NCBI GenBank assembly: GCA_963816065.1 | Contig: CAWFJG010000024.1 | Coordinates: 124,001 to 188,000, forward strand | Direction of reading: 5' to 3' | Length of the DNA: 64,000 bases | Origin: Roseiarcus sp963816065 | GTDB taxonomy: Bacteria > Pseudomonadota > Alphaproteobacteria > Rhizobiales > Beijerinckiaceae | In this document: positions 35,990 through 44,831 of the stretch, one piece after another | Position numbering within the stretch: the stretch's first letter is position 1 | Layout: the number at the start of each line of letters is the position of its first letter | The notes under the pieces: generated by a model | Told to the model about the DNA's origin: nothing | What the model saw: only the letters and a program-made list of their open reading frames with translations | Database searches by the model: none | Program-made: the position numbers and the translations under genes

Positions 35990-37018
35990 GTGAGCCCGAC
36001 GGCGCGACCGCCTTTGACCGTCAGCGGATTTGCCGCGCGCGCGGCGCTCGCCGCTCTTCGGGCCCGGTCAATCGACAACGCGCCCGTGTTGAGGCGAGCG
36101 GGGTTGTCCGGGTACGATCCCGACGACCGCCACCGCCGCATTTCCGCGGTCGGCCAGGCGCGGTTGGTCGAGTTGGCGTCCGCTGCGGCCGGCGACACGG
36201 CGTTCGGGCTTCACCTCGCGATGGAGGCGAACCCCAAGGAAGCGGGTCTTCTCTTCTATGCGGTCGCCGCAGCCGGGAACGTCCGCGAGGCCCTCGAACT
36301 CTTCGCCCGCTACTCGCGAGTTGTCAACGACAGCGTCCAGGTTGCGGTCGTCCGAAAAACCGGGGGCGTCACGGTGGCCGTATCCTACGTCGGAATATCA
36401 CGACATCGATTTCCTCAAATCGTTGAATTTCAGTTCGCCATCGTCGTGAAGGCGATTCGCGAGGTCGCCGGCCGCAAGATCAGTCCGACGCGAGTCGTGT
36501 GCGCGCACGCTCGCGGGTCCGGTCAGAAGGAGTTCGACCGGTTTTTTGGCTGCCGGGTCGAGTTCACCGCTCAGGCCGACGCCTTGGACTTTGCCGACGA
36601 GACTCTCGGTCTGGCGCTCGTCACATCCGACAAATATCTCTTGGAGACGTTGCGTCCCTTTTGCGAGGCGGCGACAAAAGCCCACCTGTCCGTTCAGAAT
36701 CCCGTGCGCGTGTCGGTGGAAAACGAGATCTACCGGCTTCTGCCGCATGGCAAGGCGAATCTGGAGACGGTCGCGCGAGCGCTCGGCGCCAGCGCCCGAA
36801 CGCTCGTGCGCCGACTTGCGGCGGAAGGGACGACGTTCGCCAGGATCGTCGGCGACTTGCGGCATGAACTGTCGCTTCAGTACCTGAAGGGTTCGGACTT
36901 CACGATCGCGCAAATCGCCTGGCTGCTCGGCTACGAGCAGCCGGAGTTGTTCACCCACGCTTTCCGGCGCTGGACCGGCCAACCGCCTTCGCAGATCCGA
37001 TCCGCCTCGGCTGGCTAG
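35990..37018 (+). CDS. AraC-family transcriptional regulator (OruR-like, arabinose-binding-type N domain)
   Basis: A 342-residue regulator from a GTG at 35990. The N-terminal 190 residues match the AraC ligand-binding type PF12625 (GLHLAMEANPKEAGLLFYAV, ELFARYSRVVNDSV). The C-terminal domain has both helix-turn-helices: LETVARALGASARTLVRRLA, then FTIAQIAWLLGYEQPELFTH with the family end FRRWTGQPPSQIR. Regulators of this type control catabolic or virulence genes, and the target here is unknown. The frame is open upstream, but that part is arginine-rich and not homologous. Confidence 0.88.
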   Translation: MSPTARPPLTVSGFAARAALAALRARSIDNAPVLRRAGLSGYDPDDRHRRISAVGQARLVELASAAAGDTAFGLHLAMEANPKEAGLLFYAVAAAGNVREALELFARYSRVVNDSVQVAVVRKTGGVTVAVSYVGISRHRFPQIVEFQFAIVVKAIREVAGRKISPTRVVCAHARGSGQKEFDRFFGCRVEFTAQADALDFADETLGLALVTSDKYLLETLRPFCEAATKAHLSVQNPVRVSVENEIYRLLPHGKANLETVARALGASARTLVRRLAAEGTTFARIVGDLRHELSLQYLKGSDFTIAQIAWLLGYEQPELFTHAFRRWTGQPPSQIRSASAG

Positions 37019-37647
37019 GCCCTTCCTACGACGCTCGTGTAACAGTGGATTGGCGTGGATTTGCAGAAGACTGGCGCGCAAGAACAGGACCGAACCGGTG
37101 AAATCGCTCATTCAGGAACGGCAAGCTGACCTTGCCCCCAAGGCGATGCTTGCGCCAACCCGGAGCCCCGCCCAGAGCATTCCCCTTCTCTGGCGCGGGG
37201 TATTTCGTGTGCAGGCGCGTTTGCGGGACGGACATCGTTCGATAGTGTTCCCCCGTCGCAGCCGTGGCGGGCGGAGCGCAGCGCGCGTCGTCGGATGCGG
37301 CCCTGCTGGCGGCTCGAGGTCATCGGCCCATTCGATTTCCTGGCTTTTCTCGACCGTCTGACCGCTATCGCCTGCCGCGGTCCGCGCCCAAGGAAGCGCA
37401 GACCGAAGCCTGGAGAAGGGATTGAGCAAAGCGTCGCAGTGGGCCATGCGCTGGAATTGGCCAATTTCCGGGATGGGAGGAATAAAAGTCGGCCGTCGGG
37501 TGTTAACCAGATTTTTTTTGCCGCGAAGTGACCGTTGTGAATCCTGGACCGGACCTCGGAAGTGAATTCGCGGCAAAGCTTGCGCAATTGACACGCTCCC
37601 GCACTTCGCCAAACTTCTACTCCCCCGCATGACGAGCCGAGGAAGAC
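37019..37647. other. Gene-free region
   Basis: About 630 bases between the AraC gene and the next esterase. Several frames are open on the minus strand, but none has a convincing start or recognised domain. A run of eight T occurs at 37512-37519. It may contain old, unrecognisable gene remains. Confidence 0.45.
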
Positions 37648-38946
37648 ATGAAGGACCGTTGGGTTTCCGCGTGCGTGCCGGCCGTCGCGAAACCGAAGCG
37701 GCTCGCCGCCTGCGCAGCCATTGCGCTCGCCGCTGTCGTCGCCTTTTCTCCAACATCGCAAGCCGCGGACGCCGGCAATTGGGTCGGCTCCTGGGCCGCG
37801 AGCCCGCAACCCGCCTGGGCGCCCGATTTTCCGGTCCCGCTCGGACTGCCCGCCAACCTGTGGAAACAAACCATCCGCCAGGACGCCCGCCTGAGCATCG
37901 GCGGCGGCAGAGTTCGCATCGTGCTCTCGAACCGATACGGCGCGGCGCCGCTGACGGTCGGGGCGGCGCATATTGCGCTGGCGGGGGAAGCCGGCAAGAT
38001 CCAGGACGGCTCCGATCACGCGGTGACGTTCGGAGGACAATCCTCGATCGTGATCCCTCCCGGCGCGCCGGTGGTCAGCGATCCCGTCGACATGAGCGTT
38101 CAGCCGCTCGCCCTGGTGGCGGTCAGCCTCTATCTCCCCGACATCACGCCGACCAGCACCATTCACTGGGACGGCCACAGACCGCTTACATCGCCGCCGG
38201 AAACAAGGTCGCCGACGTGGACTTCAAGGCCGACTCCAAACTTACGCAGCGCCTGTTGCTGAGCGAGATTTTGGTCGATGCGCCGGCGAACGCGCGGGCC
38301 GTCGTCGCTTTCGGCGAATTCGATCACCGATGGCGACGGCTCCACGGTCGACGGCAACGACCGCTGGCCCGATCGGCTGGCCGAGCGGTTCGTAAGCCGC
38401 GGGGGGCCGCCGGTCGCAATCCTCAACGAAGGTATTTCAGGCGCGAAGGTCCTGTCCGACCGCATGGGCGTCAATGCGCTCGCTCGCTTCGACGCCGACG
38501 TCCTCAGCCAACCCAAGGCCGACACGGTCATCCTGATGATGGGCATCAACGACGTGGGCTGGCCCGGCAGCGGCCTCGCGCTCCACGATCCCGAGCCCAC
38601 CGCCAAGGCCATCATCGAAGGCTACAAGCAATTGATCGCCCGCGCGCACGATCATGGCATGAAGATCATCGGCGCGACTCTCACGCCCTTCGGCGACGCC
38701 TTCGCGGGAGGCCCGTTCGACGGCTATTACACGCCAGACAAGGAGAAAATCCGTCTCGCGCTGAACGACTTCATCCGAAGCGGCGCCTTCGACGGGCTGA
38801 TCGACTTCGACAAGGTCATCGCCGATCCGCGGTACCCCGGCTACTCCCTGCAGAAATTCGACAAGGGCGATCATCTCCATCCGAACGCCGCCGGCTACCA
38901 GGCGATGGCCGATGCGATCGATCTCGAGACGCTGACGACCAAGTGA
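37648..38946 (+). CDS. Exported SGNH/GDSL hydrolase, two frameshifts
   Basis: The protein has a signal peptide (RLAACAAIALAAVVAFSPTS), an N-terminal beta domain with NWVGSWAASPQPAW and the catalytic SGNH domain. This arrangement is typical of exported esterases acting on acetylated or acylated polysaccharides or lipids. The second half is in other frames: TAYIAAGNKVADVDFKADSK follows a shift near 38175. A shift near 38318 breaks the block I motif, which is GDSITDG in the family and reads as GE/NSITDG here. Block III is MMGINDVGW and the catalytic end is KGDHLHPNAAGY. With both shifts corrected it is about 432 residues. AGGAAG precedes the ATG. Confidence 0.85.
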
Positions 38947-39002
38947 CGGGCATTCTCGATGGGTCCACGAATGTCTTCGATAGACTGCGCACAGCCTGTC
39001 GC

Positions 39003-39310
39003 TCACGAGGACGACTTGACCATGTGGCGCTCGATGCGACGGTTGCCGAACCGGCCTTCGTCGGCGTCGCTGCTCGCCAGCGGATTGGCGGCGCCGTAAC
39101 CCTTGAGGGTCGGCATGTCGGCAGGCGCGCCGTCCTGGCCAGCGCGCCCCGCAGCGCCGCCGCGCGCTTTTGCGACAGGACGACGTTGGCGTCGGCATCG
39201 CCGGCGCCGTCGGCGCAGCCGGCGATCTCCTTCCGAGCGGCAGCGCTTCGAGGCTCGTCGCGGCGTCGTCTGGCGGCGTCTCGACCGAGGTTCGCTACGG
39301 GCGAACTTCA
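39003..39310 (-). pseudogene. C-terminal fragment of an OmpA-family protein
   Basis: On the minus strand, two frames combine into the peptidoglycan-binding OmpA domain: EIAGCADGAGDADANVVLSQ in one and APADMPTLKGYGAANPLASS, GRFGNRRIERH in the other. The N-terminal part of the domain and any barrel or anchor are absent upstream, where bases 39311-39724 show no gene. It is a relic or a badly frameshifted gene; the missing upstream part favours a relic. Confidence 0.65.
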
Positions 39311-39724
39311 CCTGTTCCTCGTCTTAGGCGGCTTCGCCAAGATCGAGGATTTGCGCGTCGGCGTCGGGGCTAGAAATCGATGCGTTCTATCTTCCAATGC
39401 GACAAAGCCCCAATCTGTCGCGATTGGGTCGGAACAGGGCCTGGTTTGCGCCTCGCCGCAGCGCCGTAAGCGTGATCCGACGACCGCGCAGGGCTGATCA
39501 GGCGGCCTTGGCCTGAGCTGGGATCGGAGACCGGTTCCAGGGGAGCGGCAGCAGAGAGATGGCTCGGCAGGCTGCTGATTCCGGCGCTTTCTGGCGGTTT
39601 ACAAACGACTGTGGCGGATGCATCATGCAGCGGCAGGCTGTTTTGGCCTGAAACTCGGGCTGAGCGGAGCTCCTGGCTTGGTGGGTGGTCCCAAATTCCA
39701 ACGAGCGACGAATTGTCCCATAGG

Positions 39725-40033
39725 ATGCAAATGAAACCGCTGTTTCTGGTATTTCGGTCTTCTCGACGGACATCTTTGACGGCGACGCTCGTTTATTTCG
39801 GCCTCGTGTCGTCTGGATCAGCACAAACGCATGTATTATTAGATGTACCAAAGGATCTTTTTGCTTCTTTCTGTTACTTTGATAGCGGCGTTTATTCGCC
39901 TGGCGCAACATTTTGTACGAAAGCAGGTACATCGATAATGTGTAAAGGGCCTGGTAAAGACAGCAACTTTGCAATGTGGACGGCCGTTACTCCCGACGAA
40001 AGCTGTCAATCCTCCTCCGCTCCGCCGAAGTAA
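39725..40033 (+). CDS. Small exported cysteine-containing protein
   Basis: 102 residues from an ATG at 39725 (a second ATG six bases on is equally possible). A signal peptide (TSLTATLVYFGLVSSGSAQ) is followed by about 70 residues with five cysteines, arranged SFCYFDSGVYSPGATFCTKA, SIMCKG and ESCQSS. The base composition is clearly lower in GC than its neighbours (for example ATTATTAGATGTACC), which points to transfer from elsewhere. Family unknown. Confidence 0.5.
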   Translation: MQMKPLFLVFRSSRRTSLTATLVYFGLVSSGSAQTHVLLDVPKDLFASFCYFDSGVYSPGATFCTKAGTSIMCKGPGKDSNFAMWTAVTPDESCQSSSAPPK

Positions 40034-40128
40034 GGTTAAATACTGCGCGCTGGGGTCTGTCGCCCCTGCAGCCGTAATAAGCACTGGCTTAGGTCGACAA
40101 TTCTTGAGATTGGGTCTTGGCTGTTACT

Positions 40129-40353
40129 TTACGACGGCGACGTAAGGCGGCTAGCCTTGGCCCGCTTGTAGACGTCAAAAACAATCATCGGGTCGTGAGC
40201 GAATCTCGCATATTCGACGTAGGCATGCTTGCCTTGCGCGCGGCGTCCATCGCCCGCTCTAACCTTCCGACCGCCTCGCTGAGGTAGTGTCTGCGCACTT
40301 GGTCTGACGCTGCCCTAGTCAGATGGAAGCCATTTTCCAGCGTGATCCGAAAA
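40129..40353 (-). pseudogene. C-terminal fragment of an unidentified gene, cut by the duplicated segment
   Basis: The minus strand reads FRITLENGFHLTRAASDQVR, RHYLSEAVGRLERAMDAARK and, one frame over, HAYVEYARFAHDPMIVFDVY, ending KRAKASRLTSPS at 40129. The text is protein-like but no family was recognised. Its upstream part ends exactly where the duplicated segment begins (40347), so that segment probably disrupted it. Confidence 0.4.
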
Positions 40354-41060
40354 TGCATCCAATTTCATACCGTGCCCGCCCGGTAAACGCAGACACCCGC
40401 CATGTATAGACCGACCTGGGCGGCGCGCCGACGCCGTCTGGTCGGCCGCCCAGGGCCTGGTGCAGGCCCCGACCGAGGCGCCGAGCAGAAACTTGGAAAG
40501 AGCGCATCGCGAGACGCCTGAATGGCCGCTTCGCCGAAATGGCGGCCATTCGTCCCGCCGCGCGACGAACCCCAGACGGTCAACCAGATGGGAGATAAGC
40601 GACCGCCGGAAGCTCAGACTACCCGATCGAGTTCGAGCGGTCAGGCCATACGCGGATCTGTTTCCAATCGGAACGGGCAGCTCTCGTTTCATCCTGCCGG
40701 TTCCTGGCGCAATTCATAAATTTGCGACCACGCGTTCGAGTTTGGAACGCACATTCTGTGCAGCTTCCTTGAGGGCCGGGTTGTCGATCGCCAGCATCGA
40801 GGCGACGGGATCAATCGCCGCCACTTCGGTTTGTCCGTTCCCTGCATCGCGCACCACAACGTTGCAGGGGAGCATCGTGCCAACCTTATTCTCCAGTTGG
40901 AGGGCTTCATGGGCCAGGGCGGGGTTGCAGGCGCCGAGGATGACATAACTCGAGGAAATCGACGCCAATCTTTGCCTTCAACGTCTCCTGGACATTGATT
41001 TCGGTCAGCACCCCGAAGCCTTCAGCTCTGAGGGCTTCCTTCGTGCGCGATACGGCTTCG
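40347..41060. repeat. Duplicated segment, copy 1 (direct repeat)
   Basis: About 714 bases here are repeated in the same orientation at 46631-47343 with a few per cent substitutions and a one-base indel (near 40950). The pair share the DUF302 gene and about 360 bases without a clear gene. This copy ends at 41060, inside DUF302, where the REP-like repeat and group II intron begin. Confidence 0.9.
40714..41060 (-). pseudogene. DUF302 protein, truncated and frameshifted copy
   Basis: Nearly identical to the intact DUF302 gene at 46998-47384. It lacks the first 17 or so residues, since homology stops at 41060 before SRTKEALRAEGFGVLTEI, and has a one-base difference near 40950 that shifts the frame. 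The C-terminal PVASMLAIDNPALKEAAQNV is intact. It is a broken copy generated by the segment duplication. Confidence 0.85.
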
Positions 41061-41062
41061 GA

Positions 41063-41073
41063 TTACAGTGACA
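41063..41073 (+). repeat. REP-like repeat split by the group II intron
   Basis: TTACAGTGACA, one member of the palindromic GTYACNGTRAC repeat family around the RAYT genes. The intron begins at the next base. Its last six bases, GTGACA (41068-41073), are the predicted IBS1. Confidence 0.8.
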
Positions 41074-41428
41074 GTGCGCCGGGAGGCCGGCGAGGAGTAG
41101 GTGGTGGAAGTCCACTGCGATGAAGGAGTAGCGAACCGCATCGGCCCCGAGCCGTGCGTCGTCGGCCGCGAGGCCGGGGGCGAAGCGTCGGCAGGGGTGC
41201 GCATAGGCCAGCCATTGAGCCGCGAAAGAATTGATTGGGACGCCGACGCCGTTGTCACAGCGGAAGGCGAAACGGGGATGCGCGCCAACGCGAGCGCATG
41301 TCCGGTCCTGCGTGGTCGAAGACCCTGGCATGTGGGTACGCTCCCCGACCGGAAACCGGGAGACCTCGACCTTGGCCGCGCGTGAGTTGAGCGGTCCGCA
41401 TCGGGAAGGTGACGAGCCGAAGCCGATG

Positions 41429-42961
41429 ATGCACGGGGACGAGGGGTCAGACTCCGCCATAGTAGCCGTGAAGCGGACGAACGAGGCCGGGCGACCGGCC
41501 GAGGAGTTCGTGGAGCCAAGGGCGGGGGCCGAGGAGAACGCGGAACAGGACGGCACGCCCCGGACACCGAGCCGGCAAGGCGCGTCCCACGGCCTGGAAC
41601 GCGTACGGCAAACAGCAAGGCTGAAGAAGGAGGAACGGTTCACCGCGCTCCTGCACCACATCGACGCCGACCGGCTTCGGGAAGCCTACTACGCGCTCGA
41701 GCGCGAGGCGGCCCCCGGCGTTGATGGCGTGACGTGGGAGGACTACGGCCATGACCTCGAGGCGCGCCTCGAGGACCTGCACGGCCGAATCCACCGAGGA
41801 GCCTATCGGGCGCAACCGTCGCGGCGTCGGTTCATCCCGAAGCCCGACGGGCGGCAGCGCCCGCTCGGCATCGCGGCGCTGGAGGACAAGATCGTCCAGC
41901 GCGCGCTCGTCGAGGTGCTGAACGCGGTTTACGAGGAGGACTTTCTCGGGTTCAGCTACGGTTTTCGCCCCGGACGCGGCCAGCATGATGCGTTGGACTC
42001 GCTATGGGTCGGAATCGACAGCACAAGGGTGAACTGGGTGCTGGACGCCGACATTGCGGGGTTCTTCGATGCGGTCGACCACGCGTGGCTGATCCGTTTC
42101 GTCGAGCATCGCATCGGCGACCGGCGGGTGATCCGCCTGATCCGCAAATGGCTGAAGGCCGGGGTGATGGAGGACGGGCAGGTGACGCCGACGGGGACCG
42201 GAACGCCGCAAGGCGCGGTGATCTCACCCCTGCTGGCGAACATCTACCTGCATTACGTCTTCGATCTCTGGGCGCAACAATGGCGCAAACGCCACGCCCG
42301 GGGACATGTCATCCTCGTGCGCTACGCCGACGACATCGTCGCCGGTTTCGAGCACAAAGCCGACGCCGAGCGGTTCCGGGCGAGCCTGAACGAGCGGATG
42401 GCGCAGTTCGCGCTCACGCTGCATCAGGAAAAGACGCGCCTCATCGAGTTCGGCCGCTCTGCGGCGGCGAACCGCGATAGGCGCGGTCTGGGCAAGCCGG
42501 AGAGTTTCAACTTCCTGGGGTTCACGCATATCTGCGGACGCACCCGGCGCGGCGGCTTTCTGCTTCGGCGGCAGTCGCGACGCGACCGGATGCGCGCCAA
42601 GCTGCATGAACTCAAGGAGGAACTCCGGCGTCGGCGGCACGCGCCGATCCCTGAACAGGGACGATGGCTGCGACGCGTGGTCGCCGGCTGGTGTAATTAC
42701 CACGCCGTACCCACCAACGTCGCGGCCCTGAGCACCTTCCTGCATCACGTCGGAAACCTATGGCGGCGTGCGCTCCAGCGCCGAAGCCAGAGGGACTGCA
42801 CGACGTGGGCGAAGATGCGCGCGATCATCGACCGCTGGCTGCCCTCGCCACGCATCCTCCATCCCTGGCCTCGAATACGTTTCGCCGTCAAACATCCAAG
42901 GTGGGAGCCGGATGCCTTAATTGGGCCCGTCCGGTTCTGTGCGGGGGGCGCTCAGCAATGA
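41429..42961 (+). CDS. ltrA: Group II intron reverse transcriptase/maturase
   Basis: A 510-residue intron-encoded protein that aids splicing and copies the intron RNA into DNA. It has the reverse-transcriptase fingers and palm (AAPGVDGVTWEDY, FIPKPDGRQRPLGI, YGFRPGRGQHDALD, the catalytic VRYADDIVAGF near residue 302), then the maturase domain (ESFNFLGFTHICGRTRRGG, GWCNYHAVPTN). No HNH endonuclease domain is visible, so it may use a nicked or single-stranded target. The start is one of two adjacent ATGs (41426, 41429). The frame runs through domain V and stops in domain VI (end VRFCAGGAQQ), a known property of this RT group. Confidence 0.92.
   Translation: MHGDEGSDSAIVAVKRTNEAGRPAEEFVEPRAGAEENAEQDGTPRTPSRQGASHGLERVRQTARLKKEERFTALLHHIDADRLREAYYALEREAAPGVDGVTWEDYGHDLEARLEDLHGRIHRGAYRAQPSRRRFIPKPDGRQRPLGIAALEDKIVQRALVEVLNAVYEEDFLGFSYGFRPGRGQHDALDSLWVGIDSTRVNWVLDADIAGFFDAVDHAWLIRFVEHRIGDRRVIRLIRKWLKAGVMEDGQVTPTGTGTPQGAVISPLLANIYLHYVFDLWAQQWRKRHARGHVILVRYADDIVAGFEHKADAERFRASLNERMAQFALTLHQEKTRLIEFGRSAAANRDRRGLGKPESFNFLGFTHICGRTRRGGFLLRRQSRRDRMRAKLHELKEELRRRRHAPIPEQGRWLRRVVAGWCNYHAVPTNVAALSTFLHHVGNLWRRALQRRSQRDCTTWAKMRAIIDRWLPSPRILHPWPRIRFAVKHPRWEPDALIGPVRFCAGGAQQ
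42905..42937 (+). ncRNA. Group II intron domain V
   Basis: A 33-nt hairpin beginning GAGCCGGA and ending TCCGGTTC, with a TTAA terminal loop and an internal CCG bulge, including the catalytic AGC triad. This is the conserved metal-binding core of group II ribozymes, here inside the 3' end of the maturase reading frame. Confidence 0.85.
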
Positions 42962-43534
42962 GCGTCCCTACCGCGATTGCGCTCAAACCCCTTTTTACGG
43001 GCGGCGGGCCTCGCCTTCGGCTTCGGCCCACGCTTGCCGGGGGCGAGGGTTCGGCCAAGAAGAGCCTCCGCGCCGCGAATGAAGGTCTCGGACCCGAGCG
43101 GGCGGCCGATCAGTTCCGAGCGTCTGAGCGCCATGAACGCCGGATCGTCGGCGTCGGTCTCCATCAGGTCGGCGAAGCGGGCGACGCGGTCGAGGATCGG
43201 GCGAACCTTGACGAGACCGTCGTCCTCGCCCCGCACATGCGCGCGGACGCTGGAATGAGGCCAGTCCGCCGCCCGGGCGGCGAGGCGGGCGCGCACCGGA
43301 TTGAGCGCGACGTAGCGCACCGCGGCGATCAGATGGCCCTCGTCCATCGGAACCGAGCCGAACCGCCCTTGAAACAGATGGCCGGTCTGGCGGGCGCGAG
43401 CGTTGACGAAGCCGGCGTAGAGGCGGTGGGCGCGGGAAAGGGTCGTCGCCGAAGAAAACCCGCTCGCCGCGGTTGCCTCGCTGGGTCACGTGATGAGGGA
43501 CGCCGGGAAGGACGATGCGAGCGATGCGGGTCAT
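42952..43534 (-). pseudogene. REP-associated tyrosine transposase (RAYT), copy 1, internally deleted
   Basis: Almost identical to the intact gene at 45882-46568 but lacking 134 bases (the counterpart of 46343-46476), which shifts the frame and removes the HUH motif NHVHLIL and its surroundings. The N-terminus MTRIARIVLPGVPHHVTQRG and the C-terminal two thirds, including LYAGFVNARARQTGHLFQGR, remain. The intron insertion also replaced its original C-terminus: without the intron the gene would end ...KKGFERMSL, whereas now it reads into intron domain VI to a stop at 42952. Confidence 0.9.
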
Positions 43535-43579
43535 GGCGGAGAGGGGTAGCGGGCCGCGGGGTATTTGTAAAGACGGGCG

Positions 43580-43610
43580 TGTCACCGTAACCGGTGTCAC
43601 CGTAACCGTA
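43580..43610. repeat. REP-like repeats beside RAYT copy 1
   Basis: TGTCACCGTAAC occurs at 43580-43591 and 43595-43606, followed by another CGTAACCGT. These are inverted relative to TTACAGTGACA at 41063, on the other side of the RAYT gene, giving an inverted-repeat frame around the RAYT gene. The core GTCACCGTAAC is close to its own reverse complement. Confidence 0.75.
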
Positions 43611-43823
43611 ACCGTGCCGACCGACGCGCCGGGCGTGCGACCATATGCCGCTACGGACTCGGATTGTCCTCGTTGTTGCATTGGCGCAGTTTCTCAACAG
43701 TGTCGGCGGCCATTCGGCGAATCGAGTTGAGGTCCGCGTCAGCCAGAACAGACGACAGCGGCGTCGACGAGCGCTGAGTCCGCTCCCACAAAAAGCGCGG
43801 AGGCGTCGAGAGCGGGGGCTGTC

Positions 43824-44717
43824 GTGAAAGTCATACGCTGGCGTCCCATTGTCGCAGCGGCGAGCTTGATATGCTTCGCGACGCCGGGGACTGCCGATGA
43901 GGCGCCGGCGCCCGCGTCGGGGCCCGGGATCGTCACTTCCGTCAGCGGTTCCGCCACAATCTCGACCGAGGGCATGTCGCCCGGCGGAGAGATTTGGGCG
44001 AATTGGTATTTTCTGCCGCCCGGCACGACTGTGGAGGTTCCCGCCATGCCGCCGAACCTCGGCAGGTTTGTGTGGCTCGGGATGGCTGTCAGCGGCTCGG
44101 CCGTGGAGACGACCGAGCCCGTCCCAATGTGCCGTTTTGTTCGCGCCGGAGGCGTCGACGATCCGGCCGCCGTCAAAGGTCGCGAGGCGATCTGGAGGCC
44201 GGGAGACTTGAAGGCCTGCAATTACGGCGTCTTTCCCGCCACCCGTGATGAAAACCGCGCAACCGAGCCGTTCATGCGGGCCGAAATCGTCGTCGGTGGG
44301 CCCTGGGTTCCGGGAATGCCGAGCGGCCCCGACGAGTACCGAAACGTGAATGGCCTCGCACAGTCCATTCAGATCGCTCCGTCGAAATTCAGCGGAGTGG
44401 AAAAAGAAATCCTCGGCGCCGGCGCTGTGACCGTCGCCATACGGAAGGTTTCCGTGCCTCCGGGCGGCAGGATCGTGGCCGCGGACCGCTACCCCACGGT
44501 ACGGATGGTCGAAAATGGGCAGTTGACCTGGGGGATCCTACCGGCCGGCTCCGACGCTGCGACGGCGCCGAAAGACACATTCAAGTTCAACTGGCCGGAA
44601 AGGATTGGATGGAAGGAATTCCCCGGCGAGGGTCAAGTCGTTCTGTTCAACGCCGACACGGAGCCCGCTGAATTCATCGAGTGGAGCGTAGCGCCGGCGC
44701 CAAGCGCCAAGCCATAA
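43824..44717 (+). CDS. Exported protein of unknown function, cupin-like
   Basis: A 297-residue protein with a signal peptide (VAAASLICFATPGTADEAPA) and a beta-rich body. It has paired segments reminiscent of a bicupin: WYFLPPGTTVEVPAMPPNLG in the first half, and KVSVPPGGRIVAADRYPTVR followed by GQLTWGILPAG and GQVVLFNADTEPAEFIEWSV in the second. No metal-binding histidines of classical cupins are obvious, so the call is structural guesswork. It starts with GTG at 43824. A metallo-beta-lactamase-fold protein follows after about 110 bases. Confidence 0.55.
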   Translation: MKVIRWRPIVAAASLICFATPGTADEAPAPASGPGIVTSVSGSATISTEGMSPGGEIWANWYFLPPGTTVEVPAMPPNLGRFVWLGMAVSGSAVETTEPVPMCRFVRAGGVDDPAAVKGREAIWRPGDLKACNYGVFPATRDENRATEPFMRAEIVVGGPWVPGMPSGPDEYRNVNGLAQSIQIAPSKFSGVEKEILGAGAVTVAIRKVSVPPGGRIVAADRYPTVRMVENGQLTWGILPAGSDAATAPKDTFKFNWPERIGWKEFPGEGQVVLFNADTEPAEFIEWSVAPAPSAKP

Positions 44718-44831
44718 GGAGGTCAAGCGCGGACGTGCTCGATGCGACCGCGTCGACGCACCCAACGCCCCGATTGATCGGGCGAAGCGGCCTAGGCAAA
44801 CCGTAATCGCAGCAGGGCAAGGGAGATGGTC

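Larger units (their letters stand above)
41074..42977 (+). mobile_element. Group II intron with maturase gene
   Basis: The 5' end is GTGCGCC, the group II GUGYG consensus. The 3' end is close to AT at 42976-42977. Domain V is at 42905-42937. Domain VI follows as a GCGG/CCGC stem enclosing a second hairpin, with an unpaired TA near 42970 as the branch-point position. Comparing the flanks with the second RAYT copy (TTACAGTGACA then GGCGCTCA) shows that the interruption starts after TTACAGTGACA and ends before TGCGCTCA. TGTCAC at 41253-41258 in domain I complements GTGACA at 41068-41073 and is the candidate EBS1. The element is about 1.9 kb and appears complete. Confidence 0.88.

Noticed and set aside
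37019..37110. tRNA or small RNA gene after the AraC regulator
   Set aside because: No cloverleaf, CCA end or promoter/terminator pair could be found; no tRNA or rRNA was recognised anywhere in the window.
37112..37756. Possible IS5-like transposase remains on the minus strand (a short RRGNTIER-like string)
   Set aside because: Only a handful of residues match, and the rest has no transposase motif.
40353..40713. Coding frames in the left part of the duplicated segment, in both copies
   Set aside because: Frames of 70-125 codons exist, but they are arginine-rich, lack ribosome-binding sites and differ between frames equally; duplication alone explains their conservation.
41074..42977. Class-C type intron at an integron attC site or terminator
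   Set aside because: No integrase, attC fold or terminator stem lies upstream; the flanking sequence is the REP-like repeat and the uninterrupted version is seen at the other RAYT copy.
43648..43827. Minus-strand end of a small protein (ADLNSIRRMAADTVEKLRQC)
   Set aside because: Protein-like text, but it needs a frame change, has no start, and overlaps the cupin-like gene's upstream region; too little to annotate.
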